From contig NZ_CP121113.1 in NCBI RefSeq assembly GCF_029581395.1, forward strand, positions 2,104,001 to 2,168,000: a stretch of 64,000 nucleotides of DNA. Reading direction: 5' to 3'. Of this stretch, positions 8,847 to 18,571 are shown in pieces (positions within the stretch are counted from its first letter, which is position 1; each line of letters opens with the position of its first letter). Under the pieces are notes generated by a model. That model saw only the letters and a program-made list of their open reading frames with translations. It searched no databases and had not been told where the DNA came from. Position numbers and translations under genes: made by a program. Source of the DNA: Roseinatronobacter sp. S2 (GTDB taxonomy: Bacteria > Pseudomonadota > Alphaproteobacteria > Rhodobacterales > Rhodobacteraceae).

Positions 8847-9248
8847 TCAGCTTGTGACTGCACCGCCCCGATCCTCAAGGCGCGCATCCACGGACAGGCG
8901 GCCTGCACCAGTGACAGAGAGCGCCAGATAACCCCCGGCAAGCGCCAGATTTTTCAGCAATTGTGTCATTTGCATCTGGTCTGCGGGGTCAAAATGATAC
9001 AGCAGCCCCGATACCACACAAAACGCCGCCAGCGCATAGGCTGCAAGCCGTGTCATCACGCCCACGATCAGCGCCGCACCGGCAATGATTTCGAACAGGA
9101 CCGCCGGCCATGCAAGCGCTGCCGGAATGCCTCCCGATGCCATATATTGACCAAAACCTGCAACATCGCCCAGTTTGCCAAGGCCGGAAACCAGAAATAG
9201 CGCGCCCAACAAAATGCGCGCAACAAGTAGAACTGTGGAGTGTGTCAT
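8847..9248 (-). CDS. DoxX family membrane protein
   Basis: A 133-aa inner-membrane protein with four hydrophobic helices and the DoxX-type N-terminus (VARILLGALFLVSGLGKLGD) followed by GFGQYMASGGIP. Family members are small membrane proteins linked to redox or thiol homeostasis in some bacteria, though the biochemical role is usually unknown. It is convergent with mcm and divergent from the AckA-PduL gene. No operon partner; the start at 9248 is the natural family start. Confidence 0.85.
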   Translation of the reverse strand: MTHSTVLLVARILLGALFLVSGLGKLGDVAGFGQYMASGGIPAALAWPAVLFEIIAGAALIVGVMTRLAAYALAAFCVVSGLLYHFDPADQMQMTQLLKNLALAGGYLALSVTGAGRLSVDARLEDRGGAVTS

Positions 9249-9373
9249 GTGAACCTCTGACGTGAATAAGTTATGAAGCGCAGATATAGCGGTTTATGCG
9301 ATGTGCAGAATTCACTGATACCCCACATGCCATGTGCGAAATTACACAGGCACGTCCGCCAATCGGGCAAAGA

Positions 9374-9392
9374 TTGCGATTGATCAATGCAA
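9374..9392. promoter_or_regulatory. Palindromic operator candidate upstream of ackA-pduL
   Basis: TTGC, one base, the perfect palindrome ATTGATCAAT, then GCAA: a near-symmetric 19-nt element 57 nt before the start codon. Its size and symmetry suit a dimeric regulator (for example an FNR/CRP-like or LysR/GntR protein). The core resembles the FNR consensus half TTGAT-N4-ATCAA only loosely, because the halves abut. Confidence 0.4.
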
Positions 9393-9449
9393 CATTACCG
9401 GGACAGGTTTAGGGTGCAGGCCATAACTTGAACGATAGGACCAATACCC

Positions 9450-11264
9450 ATGCGTATCATTGTCTTCAATGCAGGCAGTTCATCCCTGAAATTCGGGGTT
9501 TTCGATCTGAATGCGGGCGACACATTGGACAAGGCGCAGCATGTGTTCAAAGGCAGTTTTGACAGGTTTGGCCCCGATGGCTGCGATTATCAGCATGGCA
9601 CGCAGCAGCCAGTGGTCGAACGCGCGCCTTATACCAGCCTTGCTGCCGCCACGCGCGCGGTCCCCGACCTGCTGTCCGCTGCGGGCGTGGGCGCAATAGA
9701 CGCCGTCGGCCACCGGATCGCGCATGGCGGGGCGTGTTTTGATGGGGCGACCGTGCTGAATGACACAACGCTTGCCCGGATTGACGCGCTGACCCCGCTT
9801 GCCCCCTTGCACAACCCCGCCAATCTGGAAGCTGTGCAAGTGGCGCGGCAGGTCTGGCCCGATCTGGCGCAATGGGCGGTTTTCGACACGGCCTTCCACC
9901 TGTCCAACCCGGCCCGCGCCAGCACCTATGCCGTGCCGAAGGATTGGCGCGACCGCGGGCTGCGCCGTTACGGGTTCCACGGCACATCGCATAAATATGT
10001 GGCCCATCGCGCGGCTGAAGAACTTGGGCAGCGCTTGCGCGACCTGCGCCTGATAAGCCTGCATCTGGGCAATGGGGCGAGCGCCTGCGCGATTGCGGGC
10101 GGGGTCAGCATCGACAGTTCCATGGGGATGACACCCATGGAAGGGCTGGTCATGGGCACGCGTTCGGGCGATGTGGATCCCGGCCTGTTCGGGTATGTGC
10201 ACCGCGAACTGGGGCTTGATATTGCGCAGATCGAAGATACGCTGAACCGCCATAGCGGCTTGCTTGGGCTGACCGGATCATCGGATATGCGCGATGTCGA
10301 GGCGCGCGCCGCACAGGGCGACGCGGATGCGCAGCTTGCGATTCATATCTATGCATACCGCGCGCGCAAGTACATCGGGGCCTATGCGGCGGCCATGGGC
10401 GGGCTGGATGCGTTGGTGTTTACCGGCGGCATTGGCGAAAACTCCCCCTCGATGCGCAGGCGTATCTGTGACGGGTTGGGGTTCATGGGCATCTTGCTGG
10501 ACCATGACCGGAACATGCAGGTCGATCTGGGCGCACGCGCGGCACCGCAAATTCAGGCCTATGGCGCACGGGTCAATGTGCTGGTCACCGAAACGGCCGA
10601 GCAGTTGATGATAGCCCGTGAAGTTGTTGTGGCCGCCAACCGGTCCAGGGGGCAGGGCGCGCGCATTCCGGTTGCGGTATCGGCGCGACATGTGCATTTG
10701 TGCCGCAAGGCTGTGGATGCGCTGTTCGGGCCGGGGTATGAGCTGACGCCCGACAAGCCCTTGCGCCAGCAAGGCCATTGGGCAGCAGCGGAACGCGTTG
10801 CACTGCACGGCCCGAAAGGCACAATTCGCAATGTGGCCATCCTTGGTCCGCTGCGCGACCGCACCCAGATCGAAGTGTCGCGCACTGACAGTTTTGCGCT
10901 GGGTCTGGACGCGCCGGTTCGCCAAAGCGGCAAACTTGACGGCACACCCCAGATCCGGCTCTCCGGCCCTATGGGCGAGATGGACAGCGACGGGCTTATC
11001 ATTGCATCGCGTCATATCCATATGGCGCCTGAAGATGCGGCCGGCATGGGGTTGGCCGATGGCGATATGGTTGATGTCAAGCTGGACGCGACAGGGCGTG
11101 ATCTGACATTTACCCGCGTGCTTGTGCGTGTATCCGACAATGCCTTCACGGAAATGCATATCGACACGGACGAGGCCAATGCCGCCGGAATTTCGGGCGA
11201 AGGCGACGGTCAAATTTCAGCCGCCGCCACATTGGAACCCGCGTTGAGTAACCCCCAAGCCTGA
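9450..11264 (+). CDS. Acetate/propionate kinase fused to PduL-type phosphotransacylase
   Basis: A 604-aa two-domain enzyme. Residues ~1-395 are a complete acetate kinase (NAGSSSLKF at the N-terminus, FDTAFH near 145, RRYGFHGTSHKYV near 172, HLGNGAS near 204, TGGIGENS near 325). Residues ~400-600 are a PduL-like phosphate acyltransferase with both zinc-binding His pairs, ARHVHL near 413 and SRHIHM near 521, plus GPGYELTPDKPL and LGPLRDRTQIEVSR. Together they would catalyse acyl-phosphate formation from acid plus ATP and its conversion to acyl-CoA, channelled within one chain. The kinase and PduL are normally separate genes. Proximity to mcm and pcc suggests acetate or propionate activation or overflow. 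One uninterrupted frame with no internal start needed. Confidence 0.92.
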   Translation: MRIIVFNAGSSSLKFGVFDLNAGDTLDKAQHVFKGSFDRFGPDGCDYQHGTQQPVVERAPYTSLAAATRAVPDLLSAAGVGAIDAVGHRIAHGGACFDGATVLNDTTLARIDALTPLAPLHNPANLEAVQVARQVWPDLAQWAVFDTAFHLSNPARASTYAVPKDWRDRGLRRYGFHGTSHKYVAHRAAEELGQRLRDLRLISLHLGNGASACAIAGGVSIDSSMGMTPMEGLVMGTRSGDVDPGLFGYVHRELGLDIAQIEDTLNRHSGLLGLTGSSDMRDVEARAAQGDADAQLAIHIYAYRARKYIGAYAAAMGGLDALVFTGGIGENSPSMRRRICDGLGFMGILLDHDRNMQVDLGARAAPQIQAYGARVNVLVTETAEQLMIAREVVVAANRSRGQGARIPVAVSARHVHLCRKAVDALFGPGYELTPDKPLRQQGHWAAAERVALHGPKGTIRNVAILGPLRDRTQIEVSRTDSFALGLDAPVRQSGKLDGTPQIRLSGPMGEMDSDGLIIASRHIHMAPEDAAGMGLADGDMVDVKLDATGRDLTFTRVLVRVSDNAFTEMHIDTDEANAAGISGEGDGQISAAATLEPALSNPQA

Positions 11265-11328
11265 AGCAACTTCCGAAAACGTTGATCGGTTTTTCCGGTT
11301 CGAGATTGCACAAAACCCCTTACTCTAC

Positions 11329-11364
11329 AGCGTTTCCAACGGTTCAGCGGAAAGCCGAAACGCT
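11329..11364 (+). terminator. Inverted repeat downstream of ackA-pduL
   Basis: The 8-bp arms AGCGTTTC (11329-11336) and GAAACGCT (11357-11364), with TTCC/GGAA inside, lie 64 nt after the stop codon and are followed by TTAGGGGG. A plausible weak terminator. The remaining ~160 nt up to the fliG stop hold nothing I can name. Confidence 0.45.
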
Positions 11365-11525
11365 TTAGGGGGCCATCCGTTCCGGCATCATCTGCACTGG
11401 CGCGGGTTATGTTGCGCTGTATCCGCGCCCGGACACCCGTTCGGAATGCTTTTCCTTTGGGTGTGTTCTGACGAACGAATGCCTGGCCGACATGTCACAT
11501 CCGGTCAGGTTGGGGTGGGATTAAA

Positions 11526-12659
11526 CTAAACGTCCTCCTCCTCAAGGGATTGAAGCGTGATGGTGCCTGCGTCAATCATGCCGCGAACTGACCCCATCAC
11601 CCGTGCCATGATTTCATCTTTTTGTTTGGCCGTCGGAACGGGTAGGGCGGTTGCATCCTCGCGCATGGTATCGGCAACGCGTTTGGACATATTGGACAGC
11701 AGAAATTCCAGTGTTGGCTGGTCTTCCGGCGTGTTTGCCGCAATGATGAACATCATGTCATCAGATGGCACTTCACGCATCAGCACCGGCACATCGCGCG
11801 GTGTGATCCGCGCCGGAATATCCTGAAACGTGAAGATGGACTTGCGCACCCCGGTTGCGAACCCCTGATCCAGATTGTCCAACCCTGCAAGAAGCCTGTC
11901 GCGCAACGCGGTCGGGGAGGAATTGAGTATTTCACCAACGCGCTTGGTCGATGGTTTGGAAAATGCGCGCAAGGGCTTGTCGGTGACCTGCTGTGCCAGT
12001 GCGATGCCAATGCGCGCCACCGTATCGGGGGCAATATCTTCGGTCTTTGCGACAGATATGGCCAAGGCTTGTGCCAGATCAGGGGCCATCTGGGACAACA
12101 ATCCCGCTGCCTTGTCGATGCTGAGTTTCGAGAGCACGACCGCGCCCACGACGGTGCTTTCAGCCTCCAGCAAGGGCAAAAGGTCGGTGTCGGGCGCCGC
12201 TTCAAGATCAGCCCATGGATCACGCCCGTTCGCGCCGCGCGCCAGCATCCTTAACTGCTGGGTGGCCATCGCATCCAGCCGCCCGTCCAGCAGCGACAGC
12301 GCGCCATCCAGCCCGTCCGGAAAGGAAAGCCCGACCTGTTCCAGCATTTCCACATACTCGGACACAACGGCATTCATTGTGGTGCGGTCAATCAGCCGCA
12401 TTTCCCCCATTGTGCGGGTCAGGTTTTCCTGCATGCGCGCGGACAGGGCGGAAAGCTGCAAATCCACCCCTTCGGCAACCAAGACCCGCACGATGATTGC
12501 GGCCTTTTGTATGCCGCTAAGATGGTCGGTTCCGGTGGGGGCCGCGCGATGCACCTCATCCACGTCCGGACCCGGAAAATTCATACTGTCTGCCATTGCA
12601 TTGAAAGGCATCATCGCGGCATCGGTCATTTCGCCAAACCGTTTGCAGACAGGGTCCAT
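11526..12659 (-). CDS. fliG: FliG-like flagellar motor switch protein, solitary
   Basis: A 377-aa protein resembling FliG, the rotor protein that couples MotA/MotB torque to the C-ring and switches direction. Visible are the N-terminal KAAIIVRVL segment with repeated MA-x-QLRML-type helices (middle domain) and a C-terminal armadillo region with TFQDIPARITPRDVPVLMREV and a run of acidic/basic residues near 300. The N-terminal ~30 residues are a non-conserved acidic lead; ATG at 12629 is an alternative start. Unusually, no other flagellar gene is adjacent, so this is either a displaced gene or a second FliG paralogue. Conservation looks looser than in core FliG. Confidence 0.72.
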   Translation of the reverse strand: MDPVCKRFGEMTDAAMMPFNAMADSMNFPGPDVDEVHRAAPTGTDHLSGIQKAAIIVRVLVAEGVDLQLSALSARMQENLTRTMGEMRLIDRTTMNAVVSEYVEMLEQVGLSFPDGLDGALSLLDGRLDAMATQQLRMLARGANGRDPWADLEAAPDTDLLPLLEAESTVVGAVVLSKLSIDKAAGLLSQMAPDLAQALAISVAKTEDIAPDTVARIGIALAQQVTDKPLRAFSKPSTKRVGEILNSSPTALRDRLLAGLDNLDQGFATGVRKSIFTFQDIPARITPRDVPVLMREVPSDDMMFIIAANTPEDQPTLEFLLSNMSKRVADTMREDATALPVPTAKQKDEIMARVMGSVRGMIDAGTITLQSLEEEDV

Positions 12660-12765
12660 TCCGGCAACATGCGATCTCCAGTCATTGCATTACATGAATT
12701 CTGACCCTCGCAGACAATCGTCAATAAATTATTGATACCAAATTGATTTACGGAATATTTTTCAT

Positions 12766-12796
12766 AAAAAAGCCCCCGCCAATAAGGGCAGGGGCT
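12766..12796 (-). terminator. Intrinsic terminator of purB and its small partner
   Basis: On the minus strand AGCCCCTGCC pairs with GGCGGGGGCT (one G-U) around a short loop and is followed directly by T6. A textbook Rho-independent terminator 20 nt after the small secreted-protein gene. Confidence 0.85.
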
Positions 12797-12816
12797 AATG
12801 AGGGCGGCGCGATGCC

Positions 12817-12981
12817 TTAACTGGTGGCAGGTTCAATGCAGGTTGCTGTATCAGCGTCCCAAACCTGCCCAGCCATACAGCTGGACGCGGTCGTTTCAGG
12901 CTTCATACCCGAACACATTGCCGACGCCAAAGCGGGCGTCAATGAAAGTGCGATCGCGGCCAATGCAAGTTTAAGTTTCAT
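12817..12981 (-). CDS. Small secreted cysteine-containing protein downstream of purB
   Basis: A 54-aa precursor with a clear signal peptide (MKLKLALAAIALSLTPALASA). It leaves a mature peptide of about 33 residues with three cysteines (MCSG, SSCMAG, ATCIEP), probably periplasmic with a disulfide. GGAGG 8 nt upstream fixes the ATG at 12981. The mature part resembles a single small chitin-binding-like or EGF-like knot (C...C...W..DTATC), but the length is too short to be sure. It lies 68 nt after purB and shares its terminator, so it is co-transcribed. Function unknown. Confidence 0.7.
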   Translation of the reverse strand: MKLKLALAAIALSLTPALASAMCSGMKPETTASSCMAGQVWDADTATCIEPATS

Positions 12982-13049
12982 TTCATTGCCTCCATCTTGG
13001 GAACCCTGAGTGTAGCACGATTCTCGCCAGATCAAGGCCAGTCCTGAAA

Positions 13050-14354
13050 TTAAATGTCAAAAACCCGCGAAAAAATCGTGTCTACATGCTTGGTGTGGTA
13101 TTCAAGATCAAATTTTGCGCGGATTTCATCCTCGGACAGCGCCGCGCGCACATCCTTGTCGCCAAGCAGTTCTTCCTGAAAATCGCAGCCTTTTTCCCAG
13201 ACTTTCATCGCGTTGCGTTGCACCAGCGTATAGGCATTCTCGCGGCTGACACCGGCCTGCGTCAGGGCCAGAAGAACACGTTGAGAGTGGATCAAGCCAC
13301 GGAATTTGTTCATGTTTGTAATCATATTATCGGGATAGACAACGAGCTTGTCGATCACACCAGTCAGACGGGCAAGGGCGAAATCCAGTGTCACTGTCGC
13401 ATCCGGCCCGATCATGCGTTCCACGGACGAATGCGAAATGTCGCGTTCATGCCAAAGTGCCACATTTTCCATCGCAGGAATGACCGCCATACGCACCAGC
13501 CGCGCAAGGCCGGTCAGGTTTTCTGTCAGCACCGGGTTGCGCTTATGCGGCATCGCGCTGGACCCTTTCTGGCCCTTGCTGAAAAACTCCTCTGCTTCCA
13601 ACACCTCGGTGCGTTGCATATGGCGTATTTCAATCGCGATATTTTCGATGCTGCTGGCGATCACGCCCAGTGTGGCAAAGAACATGGCGTGGCGGTCGCG
13701 TGGAATAACCTGTGTGCTGATGGGTTCAGGCGTAAGGCCCAGTTGTGCGCAGACATGTTCTTCGACACTTGGGTCGATATTGGCGAATGTGCCGACTGCG
13801 CCCGAAATGGCACCCGTGGCCACTTCGGCGCGCGCAGCCGCCAGCCGGTCGCGATTGCGCTTCATTTCCGCATAAAACCGCGCAAGGGTCAGGCCCATTG
13901 TGGTGGGTTCCGCGTGAATGCCGTGGCTGCGGCCCATGCGGATGGTGAACTTATGCTCCATGGCGCGGCGTTTCAGCGCGTCCAGAAGGGCGTCCATATC
14001 TGCCAGCAACAGATCACTTGCGCGCACAAGCTGCACATTGAATGTGGTATCCAGCACGTCAGAACTGGTCATGCCCTGATGCACGAAGCGCGCTTCGTCA
14101 TTGCCGATTATTTCGGCCAGATGTGTCAGAAAGGCAATGACGTCATGTTTTGTAACGGCCTCGATCTCGTCAATGCGGGCAACATCGAATTCGACATCTT
14201 TCGCTTTCCACACGGCGGCTGCACTGGCTGCCGGAATAACGCCCAGATTTGCCTGTGCATCGCAGGCATGTGCCTCGATCTCATACCAGATGCGGAATTT
14301 CGTTTCCGGCGACCAGATGGCAACCATTTCAGGGCGGGAATAACGCGGGATCAT
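13050..14354 (-). CDS. purB: Adenylosuccinate lyase
   Basis: Catalyses two fumarate eliminations, SAICAR to AICAR and adenylosuccinate to AMP, in purine synthesis. The 434-aa product has the lyase superfamily signature [10 protein letters not shown] near residue 270 (signature loop with catalytic Ser), [13 protein letters not shown] near 140, and MTSSDVLDT near 90. The start [10 protein letters not shown] at 14354 is the conserved family N-terminus; the upstream in-frame extension is not protein-like. It is followed by a small secreted protein and an intrinsic terminator. purM and purN lie 46 kb away in the same window, so the pathway is not clustered. Confidence 0.96.
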   Translation of the reverse strand: MIPRYSRPEMVAIWSPETKFRIWYEIEAHACDAQANLGVIPAASAAAVWKAKDVEFDVARIDEIEAVTKHDVIAFLTHLAEIIGNDEARFVHQGMTSSDVLDTTFNVQLVRASDLLLADMDALLDALKRRAMEHKFTIRMGRSHGIHAEPTTMGLTLARFYAEMKRNRDRLAAARAEVATGAISGAVGTFANIDPSVEEHVCAQLGLTPEPISTQVIPRDRHAMFFATLGVIASSIENIAIEIRHMQRTEVLEAEEFFSKGQKGSSAMPHKRNPVLTENLTGLARLVRMAVIPAMENVALWHERDISHSSVERMIGPDATVTLDFALARLTGVIDKLVVYPDNMITNMNKFRGLIHSQRVLLALTQAGVSRENAYTLVQRNAMKVWEKGCDFQEELLGDKDVRAALSEDEIRAKFDLEYHTKHVDTIFSRVFDI

Positions 14355-14545
14355 TGGCGGGCCTCTTGCGGTTAGGTTTGGATGCGTCATAGCGACTGGG
14401 GCAACAGGCTGCAAGTTCACCTTATCGCACCCATTATTAACATAATACTGATTATGAGTAATTATTGTATAAGCTGCGGTATACAAAAATTTAGGGCTTT
14501 GCCTGTATGCAGTCCCAAGATGTGTCACCTTTCAAAGGAATTCAA

Positions 14546-15987
14546 ATGCGTTTCTGGCGTTCTTCCACGTTCAAGCCTTCAACGGATTTCAGTTTTCTGG
14601 TCTGAAGGACATTTCAGGGATCAAGGTCGCGGAAAGGCGCCTGCGGGAAACCCTTGAACAGGCGCTTGACGCTGTGGTCGAAATCGATGCACAAAACAAC
14701 ATTGTGTTTTTCAACGCGGCGGCCGAGCGACTTTGGGGCTATAGCCGCGACGAAGTTATGGGCAAGAATGTTGATATGCTTGTGCCGACAACCCACCGTG
14801 CGCAACATGATGGTCTGGTCAACCACAACCGCAGAACAGGCATAAACCGCATTGTCGGCACATCCCGCGAAGTGCGCCTTGTTCGCAAGGATGGCGAAAA
14901 AAGATGGGTAAATCTTTCCCTGTCGAAAGTCCCCCGAGAAGATGGCACAATCACCTACACAGCATTCCTGCGCGATGTCACCGAAGAGGTGGGCCGCCGT
15001 GAACATATCCGCCTGCTGTCGCTGGTTGCCGATGAAACTGACAACGCCGTGCTGATCACTGGCGCGGATCGCAAACTCATCTATGTGAATTCGGGGTTCA
15101 CACGTCTAACCGGCTATAAACCGGAAGAAGTTGTGGGGCGCAGGCCGGGTAGTTTCCTTCAGGGGCCGGAAACCGACCCTGAAACGGTGAAACGCATCTC
15201 CAAGGCGCTTTCATGTGGAAACCCGTTCTATGAGGAGATTTTGAACTATGACCGGTCCGGCAAGCCCTACTGGATTTCACTGGCGATCAATCCTGTGTTT
15301 GACAAAACCGGAAAAGTTGAGAAATTCATATCGATCCAGGCAAATATTTCATCGATCAAGCTGACATCGCTGGAATATACCCGCCAGCTGGAAGCGATTT
15401 CCAAAACTGCCGCCATGGCAGAATGGAATGCTGATGGCCGAAGCATCAAGGCGAACGCCTATCTTACAACGCATCTTGATGGCCAGCCCCTGCCCGACCT
15501 GCTTGAGTTGCTTGAAGCTGCAAAATTGGACAGGCTGAAAGAAATTGGTGAATGTCGGCAGGATATTGTCTTTGCGCGCGCGGACGGCACGCAATCCATT
15601 TTCGACGCCTATTTTCTGACCTTGACCGATATTTCAGGCGATGTGCAGAAATACCTTATGTATGGGCCGGACATCACCTCTCGCGCGCAGGCCGTCAAGG
15701 ACACGAATGACGCTGTGCGCGATGTCACGGCCTCCAGTCAGGAAATTTCACAGGTGGTCGAAACGATTGACAGCATTGCGATGCAAACCAATCTTCTGGC
15801 GCTGAACGCGTCGGTAGAAGCGGCGCGCGCCGGTGATGCCGGACGCGGATTTGCGGTCGTCGCAGGCGAGGTTCGTGCGCTTGCGGTGCGCGCACGCGAA
15901 GCGGCGGAACTGGTGAATGCCAAAATCGCGGGGACACGCGATCGCGTGGGACGACTTGCAGAAACCATCAACCGTTTGAAGGAGTGA
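14546..15987 (+). CDS. Soluble PAS-PAS methyl-accepting chemotaxis protein with a 5' frameshift
   Basis: A cytoplasmic chemoreceptor. The long frame (from about 14602 to 15987) has a first PAS domain ([20 protein letters not shown]...LWGYSRDEV), a second PAS ([20 protein letters not shown]...[10 protein letters not shown]), a degenerate third segment, and a short MCP signalling tip ([25 protein letters not shown]) ending soon after. That frame has no ATG/GTG/TTG before 14674, which would cut into the first PAS. A well-placed start, ATG 14546 with AAAGGA 6 nt upstream, opens [17 protein letters not shown] but hits a stop at 14603. One extra T in the T4 run at 14593-14596 would join the two. 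No TM segment; probably senses redox or ligands internally. Confidence 0.8.
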
Positions 15988-16150
15988 GTCTATCTTTAAA
16001 CCCGCCACATAGCAGCAGGATGCTCGGAACAGTTTTCGGGCGGAACTTCAATATTCAAATCTTGCAATATGTTTGTTCTGTAAGTATATGGGGGGTCCGT
16101 TGTCCTGGCCAGCATGCCAGGCCACCCCCCCGACTGACAGGCCGTGCACT

Positions 16151-17908
16151 ATGCAATCCCGATTTCTGCCTTTCCTGACCTGGGCCAGACACTATTCCCG
16201 CGCGGATCTTACAAATGATCTGATCGCGGCGGCCGTTGTGACGATCATGTTGATCCCGCAAGGTATGGCATATGCGATGCTGGCAGGTCTGCCACCGCAA
16301 GCGGGACTATATGGTGCAATGTTGCCGCTGGTGCTGTATGCGGCGTTCGGGACATCGCGCGCGCTGGCCGTGGGTCCGGTTGCCGTGGTTGCGCTGATGA
16401 CAGCGGCCGCTGCGGGCGCGGTCGCCCAATCAGGCACGGAACACTACCACCTTGCCGCGTTGTGGCTGGCGCTTCTGTCTGGTGGCATGATGCTGGTTCT
16501 GGGGCTGTTCAGGCTGGGATTCATTGCCAGTTTTCTAAGCCATCCTGTCATCTCCGGTTTCATTACTGCCGCAGGAATATTGATTGCTGCCAGCCAGTTA
16601 CGCCACCTTCTCGGGGCCGACATTACTGGCAAAACGCTGCCACAGGTCGTGCCGTCGGTATTTTCCAACAGCGCCGATATCTCTGTACTGACGGTTGTTT
16701 TCGCGGCGGTGATCCTTGGCTTTCTGATCTGGTCCCGAACGGGGTTGGCATCACTGTTGCAGCGCATCGGCATAGCGCCACCTTTGGCGAAACTGCTTGG
16801 CAAGACAGCGCTGCTGATCGCGGTTGTCACATCAACAGGGATTGTCTGGGCATTGGGGCTGGATGAACGCGGCATTGCAATCCTTGGGGATGTGCCGCGC
16901 GGTTTGCCAGAGCTTGGCCTGCCCGCGTTTGATTTCGGTTTGCTACAACTGCTGATCGCGCCGGCTGCGATGATCGCCATTGTCGGCTATGTTGAAAGCA
17001 TTTCCATCGCCCAGACCCTTGCCGCCAAGAAACGGCAATCCGTAGACCCCGACCGCGAGTTGGTGGCGCTTGGTCTGGCCAATCTGGGGGCTGGCGTCAG
17101 CAACGCCATGCCGGTCACTGGCGGGTTGTCGCGATCCATCGTGAACTATGAAGCGGGCGCGGCCACACCTGCCGCTGGTGCCATCACGGCGGTTTTGATT
17201 GCCATGGCGCTGATGGTTCTGACCCCGCTTATGTATTTCCTGCCGCGTGTGACCCTGGCCGCCATCATTGTGGTTGCAGTCTTGTCGCTGCTGGATTTTC
17301 GCGCCCTGCCGCGCACATGGGCCTATTCGCGTGCGGATGGGGCTGCAATGGCCGCGACAATGATCTTCACCTTGTTTGTGGGCGTTGAACAAGGGTTGAT
17401 GGCGGGTGTCGGGCTGTCGCTGGTGCTGTTTCTATACCGGACATCACGCCCGCATATGGCGGTTGTGGGGCAAGTGCCGGGGACCGAGTATTTCCGCAAT
17501 ATCGAACGGCACAATGTTGTCACGGATAATCAGGTGTTTTCGATCCGCGTGGATGAATCGCTGTATTTCCCCAATGCCCGCGCGTTGGAAGACCGCGTGA
17601 CCCAAGCCCTGTCCGACCGCCCTGCCCTGCGCCATGTGGTGCTGCAATGCGCAGCGGTGAATTACATTGACGCGTCCGCGCTGGAAAGTCTGGAGGCGAT
17701 CAACGAACGCTTGCAGACCGCAGACGTTCAGTTTCACCTGTCAGAGGTCAAAGGCCCCGTCATGGACCAACTGACGCGCAGCCACTTCCTTGATGCGCTG
17801 ACGGGTCAGGTTTTCCTGACACAGTTCGACGCTATGGTCGCACTGTCGCCCGAACTGACGCGCGCGTGTCAATTGCAGGACCGCTGCGAAACGCTGCGCA
17901 ACCATTAG
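16151..17908 (+). CDS. SulP family anion transporter with STAS domain
   Basis: A 585-aa inner-membrane carrier of the SulP/SLC26 family. It has a SulP N-terminus (LTNDLIAAAVVTIMLIPQGMAYA with AGLPPQAGLYGA), about 11-14 hydrophobic helices up to residue ~430, and a cytoplasmic STAS domain (~450-560) with VVLQCAAVNYIDASALESLE. Substrate could be sulfate, bicarbonate or dicarboxylate and cannot be read from the sequence. The ATG at 16151 is taken because the preceding in-frame region (from 16073) overlaps a CCTGGC/GCCAGG hairpin and is not conserved-looking. Monocistronic by appearance. Confidence 0.88.
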   Translation: MQSRFLPFLTWARHYSRADLTNDLIAAAVVTIMLIPQGMAYAMLAGLPPQAGLYGAMLPLVLYAAFGTSRALAVGPVAVVALMTAAAAGAVAQSGTEHYHLAALWLALLSGGMMLVLGLFRLGFIASFLSHPVISGFITAAGILIAASQLRHLLGADITGKTLPQVVPSVFSNSADISVLTVVFAAVILGFLIWSRTGLASLLQRIGIAPPLAKLLGKTALLIAVVTSTGIVWALGLDERGIAILGDVPRGLPELGLPAFDFGLLQLLIAPAAMIAIVGYVESISIAQTLAAKKRQSVDPDRELVALGLANLGAGVSNAMPVTGGLSRSIVNYEAGAATPAAGAITAVLIAMALMVLTPLMYFLPRVTLAAIIVVAVLSLLDFRALPRTWAYSRADGAAMAATMIFTLFVGVEQGLMAGVGLSLVLFLYRTSRPHMAVVGQVPGTEYFRNIERHNVVTDNQVFSIRVDESLYFPNARALEDRVTQALSDRPALRHVVLQCAAVNYIDASALESLEAINERLQTADVQFHLSEVKGPVMDQLTRSHFLDALTGQVFLTQFDAMVALSPELTRACQLQDRCETLRNH

Positions 17909-18208
17909 CTGTGTGCTGACGCGACTGAGTCGCGCGCCCTTCACATCGCGTCGAACAAGATGCCCCCGCCGTGAGATCGCGTGATCGCGGGTGAACAGAA
18001 ATCAGCGGTTTCCCGCACGGTTCCATCGCTGCCATGTGATGACGTGCCCGCGGGGCAATAACTTGCCGTTAAATTTAAAGGTTTTGGCAAAGTGACGCCG
18101 ACCTGTTGGCGTGAACCTGTCGGGCTGCTTGTATCAATGGGCCGGTTGCGCGCATCTTCACCCCAGATGCGGGACACCCTGCATCTGTCCCAAAATAGGA
18201 GAGTGAAG
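17909..18208 (+). other. Intergenic region between sulP and the EF-hand gene
   Basis: 300 nt with no convincing gene. It begins with a tight CGCGACT-G-AGTCGCG palindrome just after the sulP stop (possible terminator). An AT-rich patch around 18065-18090 is a plausible promoter for the EF-hand gene. Copy 1 of a 13-bp direct repeat (AAAGTGACGCCGA, 18089-18101) recurs at 18567-18579 beyond that gene. Confidence 0.4.
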
Positions 18209-18484
18209 ATGTTCAAGAAAACCATGACCTCGATTGCTGCACTTGCATTCATGACCGGCATCGCCACTGCACAGATGGGCACGACCGACATCGCATGGAC
18301 ACTGGAAGACTTCTTGATGACCTTCCCGGAAGCAACGCCGGAACTGTTCGATGAAGTCGATACCAATGATGACGGCGTAATTGACAGCTTTGAATATGAC
18401 GCGGCTGTTGAAGCCGGGCTGATTGATCCTGTCGAAGGCGGCGAAACCGCACCGCTTGAGGAAGAACTCGCACCGCTTGACTGA
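18209..18484 (+). CDS. Small secreted single EF-hand protein
   Basis: A 91-aa precursor with a signal peptide (MFKKTMTSIAALAFMTGIATA) and a mature acidic chain of about 70 residues. It contains one canonical calcium-binding EF-hand loop, DTNDDGVIDSFE (D at 1, N at 3, D at 5, G at 6, I at 8, E at 12), then an acidic tail. AGGAG 7 nt upstream supports the ATG at 18209. Probably a periplasmic calcium-binding protein; a single EF-hand may pair as a dimer. Standalone gene flanked by hairpins and by a 13-bp direct repeat. Confidence 0.8.
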   Translation: MFKKTMTSIAALAFMTGIATAQMGTTDIAWTLEDFLMTFPEATPELFDEVDTNDDGVIDSFEYDAAVEAGLIDPVEGGETAPLEEELAPLD

Positions 18485-18571
18485 TCGGCGCGCCACTTAA
18501 GTGCGCGGGCGGCAATCATATGCTGCAACATATGACTGCCAGATTGCCCGCATGCAACGCGAACCAAAAGT

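Noticed and set aside
9374..9392. FNR box
   Set aside because: The half sites TTGAT/ATCAA abut rather than being separated by 4 bases, so a canonical FNR site is not met; kept only as an operator candidate.
10278..11213. 311-codon frame antisense to the PduL domain
   Set aside because: Shadow of the conserved ackA-pduL frame, no RBS or motif.
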